From Botryotinia globosa (lineage: Eukaryota; Ascomycota; Leotiomycetes; Helotiales; Sclerotiniaceae): DNA of 64,000 nt. The stretch lies in contig RCSZ01000011.1 of the NCBI GenBank assembly GCA_014898425.1, positions 866,501-930,500 of the forward strand. Reading direction: 5' to 3'. Every line of letters starts with the position of its first letter. Within the stretch, counting starts at the first letter, position 1. The notes below the pieces were generated by a model. That model had not been told where the DNA came from. It saw only the letters and a program-made list of their open reading frames with translations, and ran no database searches. This document shows positions 47,855-60,172 of the stretch, one piece after another. The translations under genes were made by a program, and so were the position numbers.

Positions 47855-48905
47855 TCGATGCAATTTGGGAGGTGTGGTAGCGTGTACTCTATTGTACGTG
47901 TACTGCTGTGAAGGAACCTCGTTTTAATAAGGATTGTTGGCAATGAATATATATAAATATTACCGCACTACATACAGAGTATGATCTAACCTTGGTCCTC
48001 ACTCACTCACTCGGTCCATGTACACAATGATTATTTATATTATATATTCCTACAAGCCGACTACCGACTACCGACTCTGACTAACCCGCTAACCTCTCCC
48101 TCACCCTCACCATAAACTATGCATTATCCACTATCCACTATCCTCACGCACCCCAAATTAATTCTCCACGTCCCTCCATTCACACAAGCATCATTATCGA
48201 AGAAGAGCACCGATCATGGCACGTATAACCACGATATTGATGACCCATGCATCTAAAGTCCTTTCCCACTTCTCTCCCATCCAGATGCAAATTCCTCGCA
48301 TCTGAATTTCTGCACACTACCACTACCACTACCCAAACCCCTCATCCACCACCACAATGATCCATTCCACAAACAGAAAAAAAAAACAAGCAGAAAAAAA
48401 TGCACACAAAAGTAAAGCAATACACCGCCGCACCCCCTACTCCACAATCACCACAAGCGAACCTCCTCCCCTTCCATTCCATTCCGCTGCATTCCCAACC
48501 CCGTTCCTCCTCCCACAAACCAGAACACAAGCACAAACCCATAAAATTAAAGACTCAATCTCAATCTTAAACCCAAGCCCAAACACCTACCAATATGCAG
48601 GGTATGATATGCAGCATTTTCCCATGTCCTGAATCATTACAAAAATAAAGCTGGGAGTTAGTTGCCTTTACTCCTAACGAATGCAAACGAGTAAACAAGC
48701 GAGTAAAAGCTTGAATCAAAAATCCCGAGCCCGATCTTTCCTTTCCTCATCCCATCCATGCTGATAGAAAGAACGAACGAAAAAAAACTTCGACCGGGTA
48801 TACGACAATGAATATAGTTTAGTTATCGTGATCCCAACAACTGCTAGGTATAATCTCTCGGCCACAGACCGACAAGTTGGTGTGATGAAGAAGAGCATCG
48901 CGAAA
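47855..48905. other. Convergent intergenic region between MAK5 and KCS1
   Basis: About 1 kb, CA/CT-rich (48050-48600), with repeated ACTACC and CCACTATC words. Small ORFs are low-complexity and unsupported. It holds the 3' UTRs of the two convergent genes. Confidence 0.5.
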
Positions 48906-51900
48906 TTAATAACTCAAATTCGCCTCATCCTCATCATACGCATCGTCCAAATCAATTTGTCTTTGCTCATCATTCCAATCTCGCGTCTTGATACCCATCT
49001 TCGCCCTAACATCTCTCTGAATAGCCAAAAAATACTTCCTCAAACTTTTCAATCCCCTAAGAAATCCCAGATCCGGTTGATCAGGATGATGAGGTGGACA
49101 GTTTCTTCCTGGTGCCAAGCAGTCTTCTCTGATTGCACAATTTGCGAAATCTGCCATCTTGAGATCGATTTCTCTTCTTCTACTTAGAGGCTCAAATGTA
49201 TTACTATCAGACTCTTCCTCTTCGTGCGTTTCGCCATCATAGAACAGAAGCAAACTGGCAGCGTAGAAACGGTATCCTGGTAAACTCCTGATCAAAACCT
49301 CAAGTGTAGAAAGCTTATGAATGAGAGTCGGAATGTGTCGTAAAATACTTCCCTCGTCAACACCATCATACAAGAACCGAGTAAGAGCCCTTTGAAAGTC
49401 CGGTCCAGCTTTGAGATCTCTTCCGAAATACTTATCATGGAAAACGTACCCCTGAGTCTTCACATCCCAAACTTGCAGACCACAAACTCTGACACCTAGA
49501 TCGTGAGATGTTGTCGCCTCACACTTCGCGCGTTGGGATTGCTGTTTCTTCTCCACTGCATCGATACCATATTGGCGAGTTCCCATTTTGAGATCCATAA
49601 TACAAGGTTTCTTCATGCCAGCCGTCAAATCTTCCAAAAGTAAGAAATATTGAATCCGTTGACCTTGCGTCTGGGCTTCCTTGGGATTGACAGGTCGAGG
49701 AGGGATGATAAGCGCACTCGGTAATATCTTCGGGGCGACTGGACGTTTAATCATGGTATTAGAATCAACTGGCGTCAATTGAGGAATCTCATGGACATTT
49801 CCAAGCTTGGGTGTCGCCTCTTCCTTCACAGATGATGACAACTTTGGTGCGTCGGCCGGTTCGGGATCCATAGCAAAAACGTCTTCTTCATCGCCCTTGT
49901 AGCCAGCATCATCTGCCTCTTCAAAATACTTGAGGTTTCCGCGATCATCAGCTACTTCCGCAGGCCTGCGGCGAAGCCCGCCACTGGAGAAACGTCTCTT
50001 TGGTCGTTTGGGAGAATCTTGAGGCCCTGCAATCTCAGGCTCAGGAGCACTAGTGCCGGCCATGTGATCAAATTCATCATCTTCTTCTCCATTCTCGACA
50101 TGACCGTGGCCGTTCACTTTGGCATCATTGGTCGACACAGGCGGGGCAGGCGTGACAGGTGTCATTGGCGAGAGTCCAGTCTTTTGTTCAGCCGCAGATT
50201 TAATAGCTCTTGTGCGCATCGAGTCTTTAGGTTGTTGGCCATCGACCATCTTGTTTGATTGAACTTTCAAGCTGGACTCCGAATTGGCGTTTCGTAGCGG
50301 AGCACCGTTGCGCATTGCGCGGTTCTGCGTTCCTAGCTTTTTATGTCGATGAATGGGGATCGGTTGTTGTAAAAATGCTTCTCCAAAAACTTTGTTTCGA
50401 AGTTCCTTGTTGATGGTGGTTGCGCCCCAGCTGACCGCATGCTTGTCTGATAACTTTGGACGAAACGTGAAGTCACCGCTGGGTGGTGGTTGAGTTTGAC
50501 TTTGACCCTTTTGCTGCTGAGACTCCTTGGTACTAGGGGCCTCGACAGGGTCAATTAGATGAGGGTGAGGTTGCAGAAAGCTCTTTGGTATGATGTGTCT
50601 ATTGTCGGCAAAGTTGACAGTTGCTATAGGAATAGAAGATGTTTTTAGTGACTGGCTGATCATTCTTGTTGGCTCTGGAGTCTTGATCGAGTTCGCCTGC
50701 CCATTCGTGCCGGTCGAGGTAGCAGCATCATCTCTTGTCAGTGGTCCGTCAGTACCATTGGATTCGGCCGCGGCATCTTTGTCATCTTTGGGTGGGACTT
50801 TTGGTCGCACATGCTTTTTCTCCAAAGTCACATTCAAAACACCAATATATCTATAGAAAAATCGATCAAAATAAGTACATTAGTTCAGGTTGCAACTGGT
50901 GCCTGAGGAAGGGCTTGGTATGTTGTCTTGATGAAGACTCAGCTTCGATGCCAGAAGCGGGGACAAGTCAATGAAATACACACGTACCTTGGAAGAAATT
51001 TCATAAGCTGCGGATGTTTTTGCTCGCATATCTCGTAAAACTTGTTTTCACCATTATTTAATTCCTTGCACACTGCACGGTTTGAAAATCTCCACATGGT
51101 AGTGTGGCCACCGACCTGATGCTTGTACGGAATTAATTCAACGGAGCCTTTTGATTTTCTAGCTTCGTCTTGTTCTCCGGTAACATGTATCTTGGGTGTC
51201 GGCACCATGAAGCTACGACGACGCCTTGAAGATGTAGGTGTTGCCTCGGGATCATCAGTTAAGCTTGATTCTTCATGTGCCGTGGATTCTCCTTCATCGT
51301 ATGAGTCATGATTTGGGTCATAAGTATCTGTAGGAGTGATATGGCCATTGCTTTCTGCTGCTGGCTCATGCTGCTTAGGAAGACGTGGCGATGGCAGTGG
51401 TCGTGATTTACCTTCTTGACTTTCACAAGTTTTATCTACTTCACAAGATGGGACTCGATGTTCTTCAAGCCACTGTTGTGGGTCTGAATCTTCTGATTGG
51501 ACTTGATCATTACCCCCAGCCCTTGTGACAAGGTCTACTCTGTCTCGCGGGCCCTCTCCTCTCCGGTCAGATGTACCATGAGGGGTCTTGTGAGGAACGA
51601 ACAACGCCGATGAAATCTTCTCCTCGCCGGATTCATCACCGTCATCACGACTCTTAGTCTTCATTAGTTTAGTGCCATCTTCACTGTCTTCTCGATCCAA
51701 CCGAGGTTTGCCTATTGAATTCTCCTCGCCCGAATCCGACTTTGACTTCTCAGATTCTGGAGCTGGTATGCTTCCCGAGAAGGAAGATCCTTTCGCATTA
51801 CCGGGTGTTAAATTGTGATGCTTGCGTATATCCGCCAGTAGCTGTGAAGGCATTCGTCTTACTTTGTCTGGACGCGGAGTGTCGACACGGTGAGATGGAT

Positions 51901-53005
51901 CAAAGTAATCAGTTTCGGTAGCCAGTCCCTCGGTAGGATTGGGGGTGGATTCGTAACCTTTGCTGTGGGCGGACGACTTGGTAGGCGACTTTGGGTCTGG
52001 AAAAGGTGACAACGGCTCACTTGCAATGCCTCTTGTATCTATGGTCCCACCTTCTGGTATGCTACTGATCCTAGCAGAAGAATGTGCATCTTTTGGATGA
52101 GCTCTGTTCTTGCTTTCGCGCTTCTTTGTCTTGTCTTCTGGCAGACCTTCTCTAAAAAATCTCAAACTGTGACTTGCTTTTCGACTGCGGTTGTTGTGCT
52201 CGATCCCCGATAAAGCTTCCGCAATAGCCTTTTCGACCGAACCACCTTGATCGTCGTCCCCTTGTTCGCAGATTGACCAGGCCTTCTCCACCGGTGGACT
52301 TGCCCTGGCATCTCTCCATGATCGATAGCTAGCTCGAACTCCATCTACCGGGGGGTTATCTGAAAGTGACCGAACTGGTTCTTGCATGGGTGTTGATGGT
52401 CGAGTGATTATGGCAGTATCACCTGGGTTGGTGGAGAAAGACCCTTTGGGTAAGTCCTGGACTCTCTTCTCCTTTGCCGTTCGTTCCAGAGAGGTTCCTC
52501 TTCCTTTTGCGTTTGAAGTTCTGAAGGGGTCCCGGTGACCGGCGAGAGCATGATTGACTTGATCCATATCGAAGATCAATCCTGTGGAGACGAATGGCGT
52601 TGCCCCGGCACTGACAGGTCTGTTCGACATGAAGCCGTTTGGATTGAACGTAATCGAAGCTGTAGCAATGACCGCGTCGCTCAAATCCTCTGCCAAGCTC
52701 CTAGCTCTCTCATTCTGGTATTGATTGTTCGAGGAAGAAGGGCGTGGCTGTCTTATGCTGGAAAGGGTATGTCGGGGTGGTGTGCGAGGAGCAGGATCGA
52801 TATTGGTTGCCGCCGATTCTTGAAGATTTAAGGATAGAGCTTGAGTTAACAAAGAGGATGAATTTGCACTTGATGAAGTTGGTGGCGCGTTGGCGCTTCC
52901 TTGTGCTTCATTTTGATCGCCATGCTGAGAGATCTGTTGACCTGGCTCAGTACTCACCGGAGGGGTGTGTGCGGCATTTCTGGAGTCAGTAGGGGAGTTT
53001 GACAT
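48906..53005 (-). CDS. KCS1: Inositol hexakisphosphate kinase
   Basis: Makes inositol pyrophosphates (5-InsP7 and related) from InsP6, acting on phosphate and stress signalling. Exon 1 is 53005-50988 and exon 2 is 50850-48906, with a 137-nt GT-AG intron joining in phase at [11 protein letters not shown], giving 1320 aa. The ATG at 53005 ([12 protein letters not shown]) is chosen because the frame upstream to 53095 opens only with TTG. The first ~580 residues are Ser/Pro-rich and disordered. The conserved kinase block starts [19 protein letters not shown]. The family signature is [14 protein letters not shown] (PxxxDxKxG). Then [18 protein letters not shown] and KMADFANCA follow. Inserts between these blocks (for example [18 protein letters not shown]) make it larger than yeast Kcs1 (1050). 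Upstream DNA is microsatellite-rich. Confidence 0.95.
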
Positions 53006-53491
53006 GAGGCGCACATTTATCGAATCCAGTGACAGTGTGAGAAGATGATTCGCAGGTATTGAACCTTCTCTTTCTTTCTTTTTTCTTTTTTTCAATGCTG
53101 CTGGATTGAGTCTGGGAAGAATAAATTGAAAGCCAAGGATGAATCAGGCAAGGATTTACGATCAGGGAAAATGTATGTTTGATAGAAGAATAAATTCTCT
53201 AGGAAACAACAATAGAGATCTCTTGAAGCTAGTAAAAACACGTGGAATTTCTCTTCTTGATATAGAAAATAGGAAATTCTATGGAATTGGATGAATTGGA
53301 TGGAATTTCAGTGTTTTGTACTTTCTTCGTCTTTTCCTTCTCCTTCTTTCTTTTCTTCTCCTTCTTCTTCTTCTTCTTCGTCTTCGATTTTCCCTCTTGT
53401 GTTCTTTGATAAGATCCAAAACAACAAAAACAACAATGACTGAATTTCCTCTTGTCTTGTTCTTTCCCGGTTAATTGTTATCTGTGTAGTC

Positions 53492-53610
53492 ACTGTAGTG
53501 TAGTGTAGTGTAGTGAAGGGTAGTGTAGTGAAGGGTAGTGTAGTGTAGTGTAGTGTAGTGAAGTAGAGTAGTGTTGTTGTTGGGAGTGGGAGTGGGAGTG
53601 GGAGTGGGAT
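53492..53610. repeat. (GTAGT)n and (GGGAGT)n microsatellites
   Basis: An interrupted GTAGT/GTGAAG array at 53492-53572 is followed by about 4.7 copies of GGGAGT at 53583-53610. Confidence 0.9.
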
Positions 53611-54162
53611 TGGTGTTGATCAATCAATTGGGAGAAGGAGGAATGGAATGAATTGCAAGGTACATACATGTACAGGTACAGACAGGTACAGGCACAGGTA
53701 CGTACCAGTACCAGATGGGATAGGATGGGTTGGGTTGGGTTGAAAGTTACTAATAAGTGTGACTAGTAGGGAGTGGTAATGGAAGTTGGAAGAGGTTAAA
53801 AGAGTGGGCAAGAGGTGGTCACACACATAAATAGAGAGTGAGTGGCCCGAAGCAGGATAGGACAATATGTACAGTATCCAGAAGGAATCATCATACTTTG
53901 TACCGAGTATGATCCATTCATCGGCTTCCATCGAAATTCCAGAAGCCGATGAAAGATACCCGTGGCTACGTAGATTAGATTAGATGCGGATTAGGGTTAG
54001 AGGTAGTAGTGACAGACTGACAGTAGGTAGATGATTAATGGTAATGACTAATGGTAATGATCAATATGACAATATGACAATATCACGATATCACGATATC
54101 ACACTTAAAAAACACCGTGTCAAAGGTTCCAACCTCTTATCAATATATATTGCATCACACCA

Positions 54163-54200
54163 GCATACCTACTTACCTACTTACCTACTTACCTACTCAC
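54163..54200. repeat. (CTTACCTA)n, about four copies
   Basis: Octamer array upstream of KCS1. A similar CTAC run recurs at 54928-54957. Confidence 0.9.
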
Positions 54201-54335
54201 CCATGATCCCATGATCCCAGTATCCCTACCTACCTACAAACACCCAACCATTCCTCCATCCCCTCGATGCGAATCTCGAATTCCGCCATCGACTTACCCA
54301 CACTTAGTCTTATTAGTATCTACTTATCTACAAAG

Positions 54336-54372
54336 TACCCATCTACCCATCTACCCATCTACCCATCTACCT
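54336..54372. repeat. (CCCATCTA)n, about four copies
   Basis: Second octamer array, 170 bases beyond the first. Confidence 0.9.
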
Positions 54373-54482
54373 AGTAAATATGTACTTCCAACTAACCAAC
54401 TACACTCACTACCCATACCTAATCTTCCCCATCCACGATCCATCCATCCATCCCATAATTCCATCCACGATGATCCACCCTT

Positions 54483-54545
54483 TAAAACACACAAAACATC
54501 AAACACAAAACATCAAACCTCAAACCTCAAACCTAAAACATCTTA
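54483..54545. repeat. AAACATC / AAACCTC imperfect repeat
   Basis: Short interspersed words AACATCAAAC and CCTCAAA in tandem-like order. Low complexity. Confidence 0.7.
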
Positions 54546-55253
54546 CCACTCACCACACACCACCACACCATCACACCACCACACCAAAAATACTAATAAA
54601 TCATCTATTCCTGTATCCCCAACACACCACAACGCCCAACTCAATTCCATCCACGATACTGGCGAATCCAATAACGATGCGCCATGAAAAAACGTGGGCT
54701 AAGGTTACCCACATCCAAGTAATCCCTCGCGACCACAAAATTCCCCACGCCCTCCACGACACAAGACGATGCATTCGATTGGCCAAAGGAGGAGCGAGCG
54801 AGCGGTCAAACATTGAGAAGAATTGACTTTTGCGGGGTGAGAATTGGGATTCCTTCCCTTCCGGGGCGTGCCTCGATAATCTCGAATTATGGTTACGGAT
54901 CAACTCTACCGACCTACCTACCGACCTAACTATCAGCTACCTACCTACCTACCTATCCAAGTAAATGAAATCCAAAAAAGTCAAATTCCACACATCGAAT
55001 CACAGTTTGACCAAAGACTTATGTAATTGTTTACTACAACTAGAACTATAATTATAACTTCATAAGATCATCTGTCCTTGTCCAGGCTATATTGGTAAGC
55101 AAGGGTATTCTATTCATCTTCGCATCCCATCCGTTTCATCCGGTACCGTTATTCCATCCATCCATACATCCATCCATGACACCAAGACCCAAGCAATTTT
55201 ACACATCAACTCGACACACGCATAACAACCCCTTGGCTACAACACCCTCCCTA

Positions 55254-58200
55254 TCATGTCCACATCTTCTCAACAGAAAACATGCCTCGTGAATGTAAAC
55301 CACTATCCCGTTTCGGTGTTGCCAATTCAAAATCCGTGCTAGCTTTACTCATCTCGCCTTCTACCGACCAACCCCCTCCTAAGAAATCTTCCGCTTCATT
55401 CAAAAAGTCTCCCAGTACATGGTCTCCCAATTTAGCATTACTAGATGTTTCGTTCAGAGCTGCATGTGTAGATAAACAAGAATTTGAAACTTGGCTTCCC
55501 GAACCACCCTCATCTACATCCTCAAAAGTTGTATAACTTTGACCCCTTGCTTTCCGGCTTCGTGAAGGACTTAACGTGAGACGACGTTCTCGCTCTCGCG
55601 AAGAATGGCGATCAGCCGAGATGAAGGCTTCTGCCATTGCATCAATTGCCGGGCTGCTGGCAACCAGGTTGGTCGCACCCGAAAGGGTACTCTTGTACTT
55701 TGCAATCGAAGAAGGGCGCTGAATGGTGCTATTAAATTTCGGTGTACTATCACCCACGGATTTTCTACGAATTGCAGAGAAGTGGCTTTGGAAGCTGTCA
55801 ATATTTGTAATGTTGTCGTCAAACTCAGCCCTTTTACTCCCGAGATCCCCTGGGCGATATGAGCTCTCCGGTGACGGCGACCGGCGTTGACGCTGCGAGC
55901 TACGTTGAGATTGAGATGGATCTTCTTCTTCCAATAGTCCAAATGATACTCGCTTGCGTTTCGTACTCTTTTTCTTGGAGCCATTTACCCATGGATTTAG
56001 TGTAGCAGCTTCTACGAGAAGCTGTGTGTTTGATGGCCGCTGGTCGAATCCTGGTGTATTTAGCTCTTCTGGTGGAGGACTTGGTGTCATGAGATCACGG
56101 AAAGGTCGAATGACATCATTATCTGGCGTGACTGGGCGCTCTTCTCTCTGCCAACCAGAATTTGAAAACTCGTCATCAGTCTGTGGTTCGACAATTCCAG
56201 TAGTTGCGAGTGATGGTGGTGCAATTATCAGTCCCACTTCAGCTGGTGCCCAGGGACTCTGTGGGCTGTCATTTTGAACAATCATCTGATCTTCACACAG
56301 TAGACTGGAGATAGGAGCTTTGACAGGCCCATTATCTTCGAAAGGAATAGGTACAATATCTTCCCTAACAGTTAAAGATTCGGTAATATCCTGGTTGCTA
56401 GCTGGTGAAAGGACTTCTTCTCCACTATGTATCAAGGGCACAAATTGGTCCGACATAGTGCTTTTGGAATTTTGGTTAATGCTCCTGGATTTTTGAGATG
56501 ATGTGAGGTTGTGTGTTCGTGCGGGTGATGATGACGTTGATTTTTGGCCGCTAGAAAGAACCGAATTTAGGGCGCCATCGGCATCGGCCTCCGTCCGCAT
56601 AGCTTCCTGCACCTCTTCCAGCATATCCTGAGCCACACCTTGCATATCTCCTTCATCCTGAATTTTTTCAGAAGCGGCTAGTATATCAATATTGAATTCT
56701 TGGTTAACTTGCAGCTTGGGAACCCCCTTGATTTGTTCGTTCTCAAGCGCAATGTCAATTGCCGAAGCGACTCCTTCTGCCTCGATTTCTTTGTTGTCAT
56801 CCAATCTCTGGGCACGTTCCGATATGCTATCGTCAAGATTGTCCCGGATAATTTCAGTGACTGCTGAGTGAAGAGTGGTAGCGATGTCATAAGGAGATTG
56901 CTGATTGTCTTTCAAACTTTGTGTCGGATCCGGGGCTTGTGAAAATTCATCGGTATTCACTATTGACTTGGCTGGACTGGTAATGTACGATTGTGTACTC
57001 GACCCATCGAGATCATTGGAAGGTGTTGGCACATTGATTTGGCTGGAAATTTTAGGAAGAGTCGGTAAGTGGGATGATGATGTTGGGACAGGTGGTGTAG
57101 ATCGTGCAGGAGACGGATTTCCAAGGCGCGATGATTGTAGGCTACTTTTAAACTCGTATTCCCCAAACATGGGAGCCTCTGTATTCTCAAAAGGAACTGG
57201 CTGTTTCAGAAAATTTGAACTTTGATAGATCTGCGTGATGTCCATTGAAGCGGATGATTTTGGAGCATGAATAAAATCACCTTGTGTTGTAACCCAGCTA
57301 TCATCAATATCTTCGTGTTGTGGACGATATTCTCCTCTAACTGTTCTATCAGAATGCATCATCGATGGAGTAAGTCCAACTTCTTCTTGTGTAGTAAGCC
57401 AACTTTCATCGGCCCGAGAAGTTCTACGAGATGAGCCTTTTGATCTTGAAAATTTTGTTCGCCGGAGGGGAGACACTGAGGTTGCTTCCGCCTTCTCGGT
57501 TGAGTGTAGAAGCAAGGGCGTCGAGAGAATTGCATCGCTTTGAGGGTTCGGGTTGGACCTAATCTCTTCAGATAATAGCACTTCGCTACCTTCTCCATTA
57601 ACAGCCATGGGCTGACTTGGGACCTTTGGGGAAGCAGTCTTGCGTCTAGACTTCTTTCGAAACTGAAATTGCTCCAAGTTGACAGAAGAGGGGGCAACAT
57701 CAGTGACAAAACTGACATTTCCAGGAGTTTCCTGATTTTCATGAAGTACCGCACCAGTTCTCGAATGTGAGGGGAGTCGCGGAGAAGTGACTGATTTTGT
57801 TGGCGAAGGCTGCCGAGCGCAAGCTTCTTTGCCACCTGGGCTTTCAAATGGTACAGGAGAGCTGAGGCCAGGTGAGTTATCGTACAAATAAGCAGATTTG
57901 CTACAGGATTCCAAGATGGAAGAGCTGCGCAGTTGCTGTCCTTGTTGTCCGATATTAGTGTGGAACGATATTTCTGTATCAAATGCGTCGTTACTTGGTG
58001 GCTGCAAAGATGCATAGCTCTCCGGGGTAGCTAGCCTTTGTTGTGGGGCCTCTAGAAACAAATCGGATTGCGGATGAATTTTATGCTGAGTCCGCTTCTT
58101 TACAACAGTTGTAGTGTCTGTGACCTTTTGTTGCAGTTTCTGACTGTCTACATGAGGTAATGGAGTCGGCGATGAAACTGCTGGATCTTCCCAGCGAGCT

Positions 58201-58931
58201 CGTTTTGAGACATGGGAACCTTTCAACCAAGCTACCTCCACAGGTCTCTTGATAGCAGTCCATGTTTCCGACCGTCTACCACAATCATCTTTATTCGAAA
58301 TTGAGCTTCCTACGGTCGGTGCACCTTCAAAGCCCCTTAATTTCGCATATGTAGGAAGTGGTGCTTTTGCAACCTTTGGTAACGGTGGTTTGATTATTTG
58401 TTTGTTTTCAACCATCCTACCTCCTTTTTCCATAGTTATATCTCCATATATGGTCTCATCTACCAGTGTTATATTTGGGTCACCCGAGGACCCACTCCCC
58501 ATTTCAATATAGTCGTCCATTTCCATTTCTTGTGCTTGTCGTTTAGCATCTTGTCGACACCATGCAAGTGCTTCTGTGGGGCTCATATCCGTTCTGCCAT
58601 GTTCCCTAGCTCTTCGCATAACATCCTCCTTTCTGAATAGCATGTCTTTTGAACCAGGTTTCCACCAGTCCCCCTCTCGATGTCTCCAAGGATTTACCCA
58701 CTCGGTGAGAGGTCCCCTTAGTTGCGCAGATTGTATAATTGGCAGTTGTCCACGGTCCACCCTTTCCGCACATTCTTCGTATTGCTGTCGTTTTTTGATT
58801 ATTGCTCTAGGATTCGCCTCGGAATCAGAACCCTCACAAATGAGATCTTCTGGCTTGTATGCCGGTGTAAAGTAAAGCGGCTCGTCATCGTCATCGGGAG
58901 TGAGCGAGGACCTGCTCGTGTGGAGAGACAT
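55254..58931 (-). CDS. Large disordered protein with a conserved N-terminal block, unknown function
   Basis: A single-exon frame of 1225 aa starting MSLHTSRSSLTPDDDDEPLY and ending MFSVEKMWT. The first ~200 residues look structured or conserved: RGPLTEWVNPWRHREGDWW, KDMLFRKEDVMRRAREHG and ALAWCRQDAKRQAQEMEMDD. After that it is Ser/Thr/Pro/Gln-rich, with many SP and TP phospho-type sites and three basic stretches (FRKKSRRKTASPK, RRTKFSRSKGSSRRTS, KKKSTKRKRVSFG) that look like nuclear localisation signals. The sequence RVSFG at the last of these fits a PP1-docking RVxF motif. No enzyme motif is seen. A chromatin or nuclear role is inference from the basic signals and SP sites. Codon use is like its neighbours and the frame is unbroken. 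Confidence 0.75.
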   Translation of the reverse strand: MSLHTSRSSLTPDDDDEPLYFTPAYKPEDLICEGSDSEANPRAIIKKRQQYEECAERVDRGQLPIIQSAQLRGPLTEWVNPWRHREGDWWKPGSKDMLFRKEDVMRRAREHGRTDMSPTEALAWCRQDAKRQAQEMEMDDYIEMGSGSSGDPNITLVDETIYGDITMEKGGRMVENKQIIKPPLPKVAKAPLPTYAKLRGFEGAPTVGSSISNKDDCGRRSETWTAIKRPVEVAWLKGSHVSKRARWEDPAVSSPTPLPHVDSQKLQQKVTDTTTVVKKRTQHKIHPQSDLFLEAPQQRLATPESYASLQPPSNDAFDTEISFHTNIGQQGQQLRSSSILESCSKSAYLYDNSPGLSSPVPFESPGGKEACARQPSPTKSVTSPRLPSHSRTGAVLHENQETPGNVSFVTDVAPSSVNLEQFQFRKKSRRKTASPKVPSQPMAVNGEGSEVLLSEEIRSNPNPQSDAILSTPLLLHSTEKAEATSVSPLRRTKFSRSKGSSRRTSRADESWLTTQEEVGLTPSMMHSDRTVRGEYRPQHEDIDDSWVTTQGDFIHAPKSSASMDITQIYQSSNFLKQPVPFENTEAPMFGEYEFKSSLQSSRLGNPSPARSTPPVPTSSSHLPTLPKISSQINVPTPSNDLDGSSTQSYITSPAKSIVNTDEFSQAPDPTQSLKDNQQSPYDIATTLHSAVTEIIRDNLDDSISERAQRLDDNKEIEAEGVASAIDIALENEQIKGVPKLQVNQEFNIDILAASEKIQDEGDMQGVAQDMLEEVQEAMRTEADADGALNSVLSSGQKSTSSSPARTHNLTSSQKSRSINQNSKSTMSDQFVPLIHSGEEVLSPASNQDITESLTVREDIVPIPFEDNGPVKAPISSLLCEDQMIVQNDSPQSPWAPAEVGLIIAPPSLATTGIVEPQTDDEFSNSGWQREERPVTPDNDVIRPFRDLMTPSPPPEELNTPGFDQRPSNTQLLVEAATLNPWVNGSKKKSTKRKRVSFGLLEEEDPSQSQRSSQRQRRSPSPESSYRPGDLGSKRAEFDDNITNIDSFQSHFSAIRRKSVGDSTPKFNSTIQRPSSIAKYKSTLSGATNLVASSPAIDAMAEAFISADRHSSRERERRLTLSPSRSRKARGQSYTTFEDVDEGGSGSQVSNSCLSTHAALNETSSNAKLGDHVLGDFLNEAEDFLGGGWSVEGEMSKASTDFELATPKRDSGLHSRGMFSVEKMWT

Positions 58932-59975
58932 TCCTGCAAACAGTCCATATGCTACATTCCAATAGTTGGGTTGTGTCTCAAAGTGTGAATGTGATCACAG
59001 AAAGTAATCAGTTCTCGCATTTTGATGTGGCTGACCAGGCAACTCTTTTCGTGTTTGCGTGTTTTGGCGAGGACTCGAAAACACGTGATATATGGCACTG
59101 ATTTAAAGTGGTTTTTCATCACTAATAAGCTTCTCCCACCCCACAGCACTCGTTTTGGGTTCAATTCAAACCTTCCGAGCCTTTCCAACATTGATGGTAG
59201 ATTATCATTCTTTTCTAGCATTCAACTCAAGTATTCAAGACCTTGAAGTCACACATAGCATCCGACTTACCTTACAACGAACAATTGAACGATATAACAT
59301 GCAATCATTGGCCATGTACTGTGGAGAGCGACACAATGAATGCTCTTCCCTTCGTACGCCGTCTATTCAGCCCCGAGAAAGGATCACCATGTGTATGAAA
59401 CTCGTGCAGAAACATTTCAGTGAGTACAAGATTATCCATCCTCCTACCGGAGCTACACAGGAGGTTAGGAATCTACCTACTCTACTTGCATTGATACCTC
59501 CATAATCATGAGTAAGTACCAGCAGGTTCCTTTCCCAATAATACCCATTCACAACCACGTTGAATTATAAGTCGAGGTTTATATTGGCCAACGATATACT
59601 TCCAGTACGATCCGCTTTAATAAGGTTATCGGAAGATTAAAAAATCGGAACCAATCGACACACCTAGGTAGGGATAAACTGATGAGATGAACTGATTTGG
59701 GACTTGGTAATGGAGAGGATTAAATAACATCTGGAATACCTGCAATACAATACCTGCATTGCCAACTCAATTGAGCTCCGCAATAGATGCCAATATTTCA
59801 GCCTTTAATATAGCGTGACAAATGGAAGAGAGGGAGGTATGTTACTCGGAACTGACATATTGAAAGAGCTTCATCATACTTACTAATTACTGACTGGATT
59901 GTATCATCGAGCTCGAGCTGTAGCTGTAGGTACGAACGAGATCACATGAATCTTCATCTACTCCATACCTACGAT

Positions 59976-60018
59976 AGTACCATATCTAGTACCATACCTA
60001 GTACCATACCTAGTACCT
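59976..60018. repeat. 12-bp tandem repeat (AGTACCATACCT)
   Basis: Three copies plus a partial, at 59976, 59988, 60000 and 60012, the first with one change. Confidence 0.9.
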
Positions 60019-60143
60019 ACCCTTTTTCCTTCTTTCCTTTCTTTTGCTGTTCTTTTAGGATCCATTCGACGTGGGGTTGAGACTGTAGTGGCTTGGAACT
60101 GGAAAGATTAATTAATCATTCCCGTCATCTCCTACCTAGCCCT

Positions 60144-60172
60144 GTTTTTGTTTTTGTTTTTGTTTTTGTTTT
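60144..60172. repeat. (GTTTTT)n, about five copies
   Basis: Hexanucleotide microsatellite upstream of the gene starting at 60550. Confidence 0.9.

Larger units (their letters stand above)
53006..55253. other. Long low-complexity intergenic region upstream of KCS1
   Basis: About 2.2 kb between the KCS1 start and the 3' end of the next gene. It is dense in simple repeats (see separate entries) and CT/CA-rich tracts (53330-53400, 54480-54560). ORFs such as 54211-54687 and 54380-54826 are translations of the repeats. No gene supported. Confidence 0.6.

Noticed and set aside
48357..48632. 91-codon ORF in a CA/CT-rich tract
   Set aside because: Low-complexity translation downstream of convergent genes.
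53006..53095. Upstream extension of KCS1 (KKRKKKERE...)
   Set aside because: The frame opens only with TTG. The ATG at 53005 is the first usable start.
54211..54826. Two long overlapping ORFs upstream of KCS1
   Set aside because: They are translations of the CCCATCTA and CAAAC repeats.
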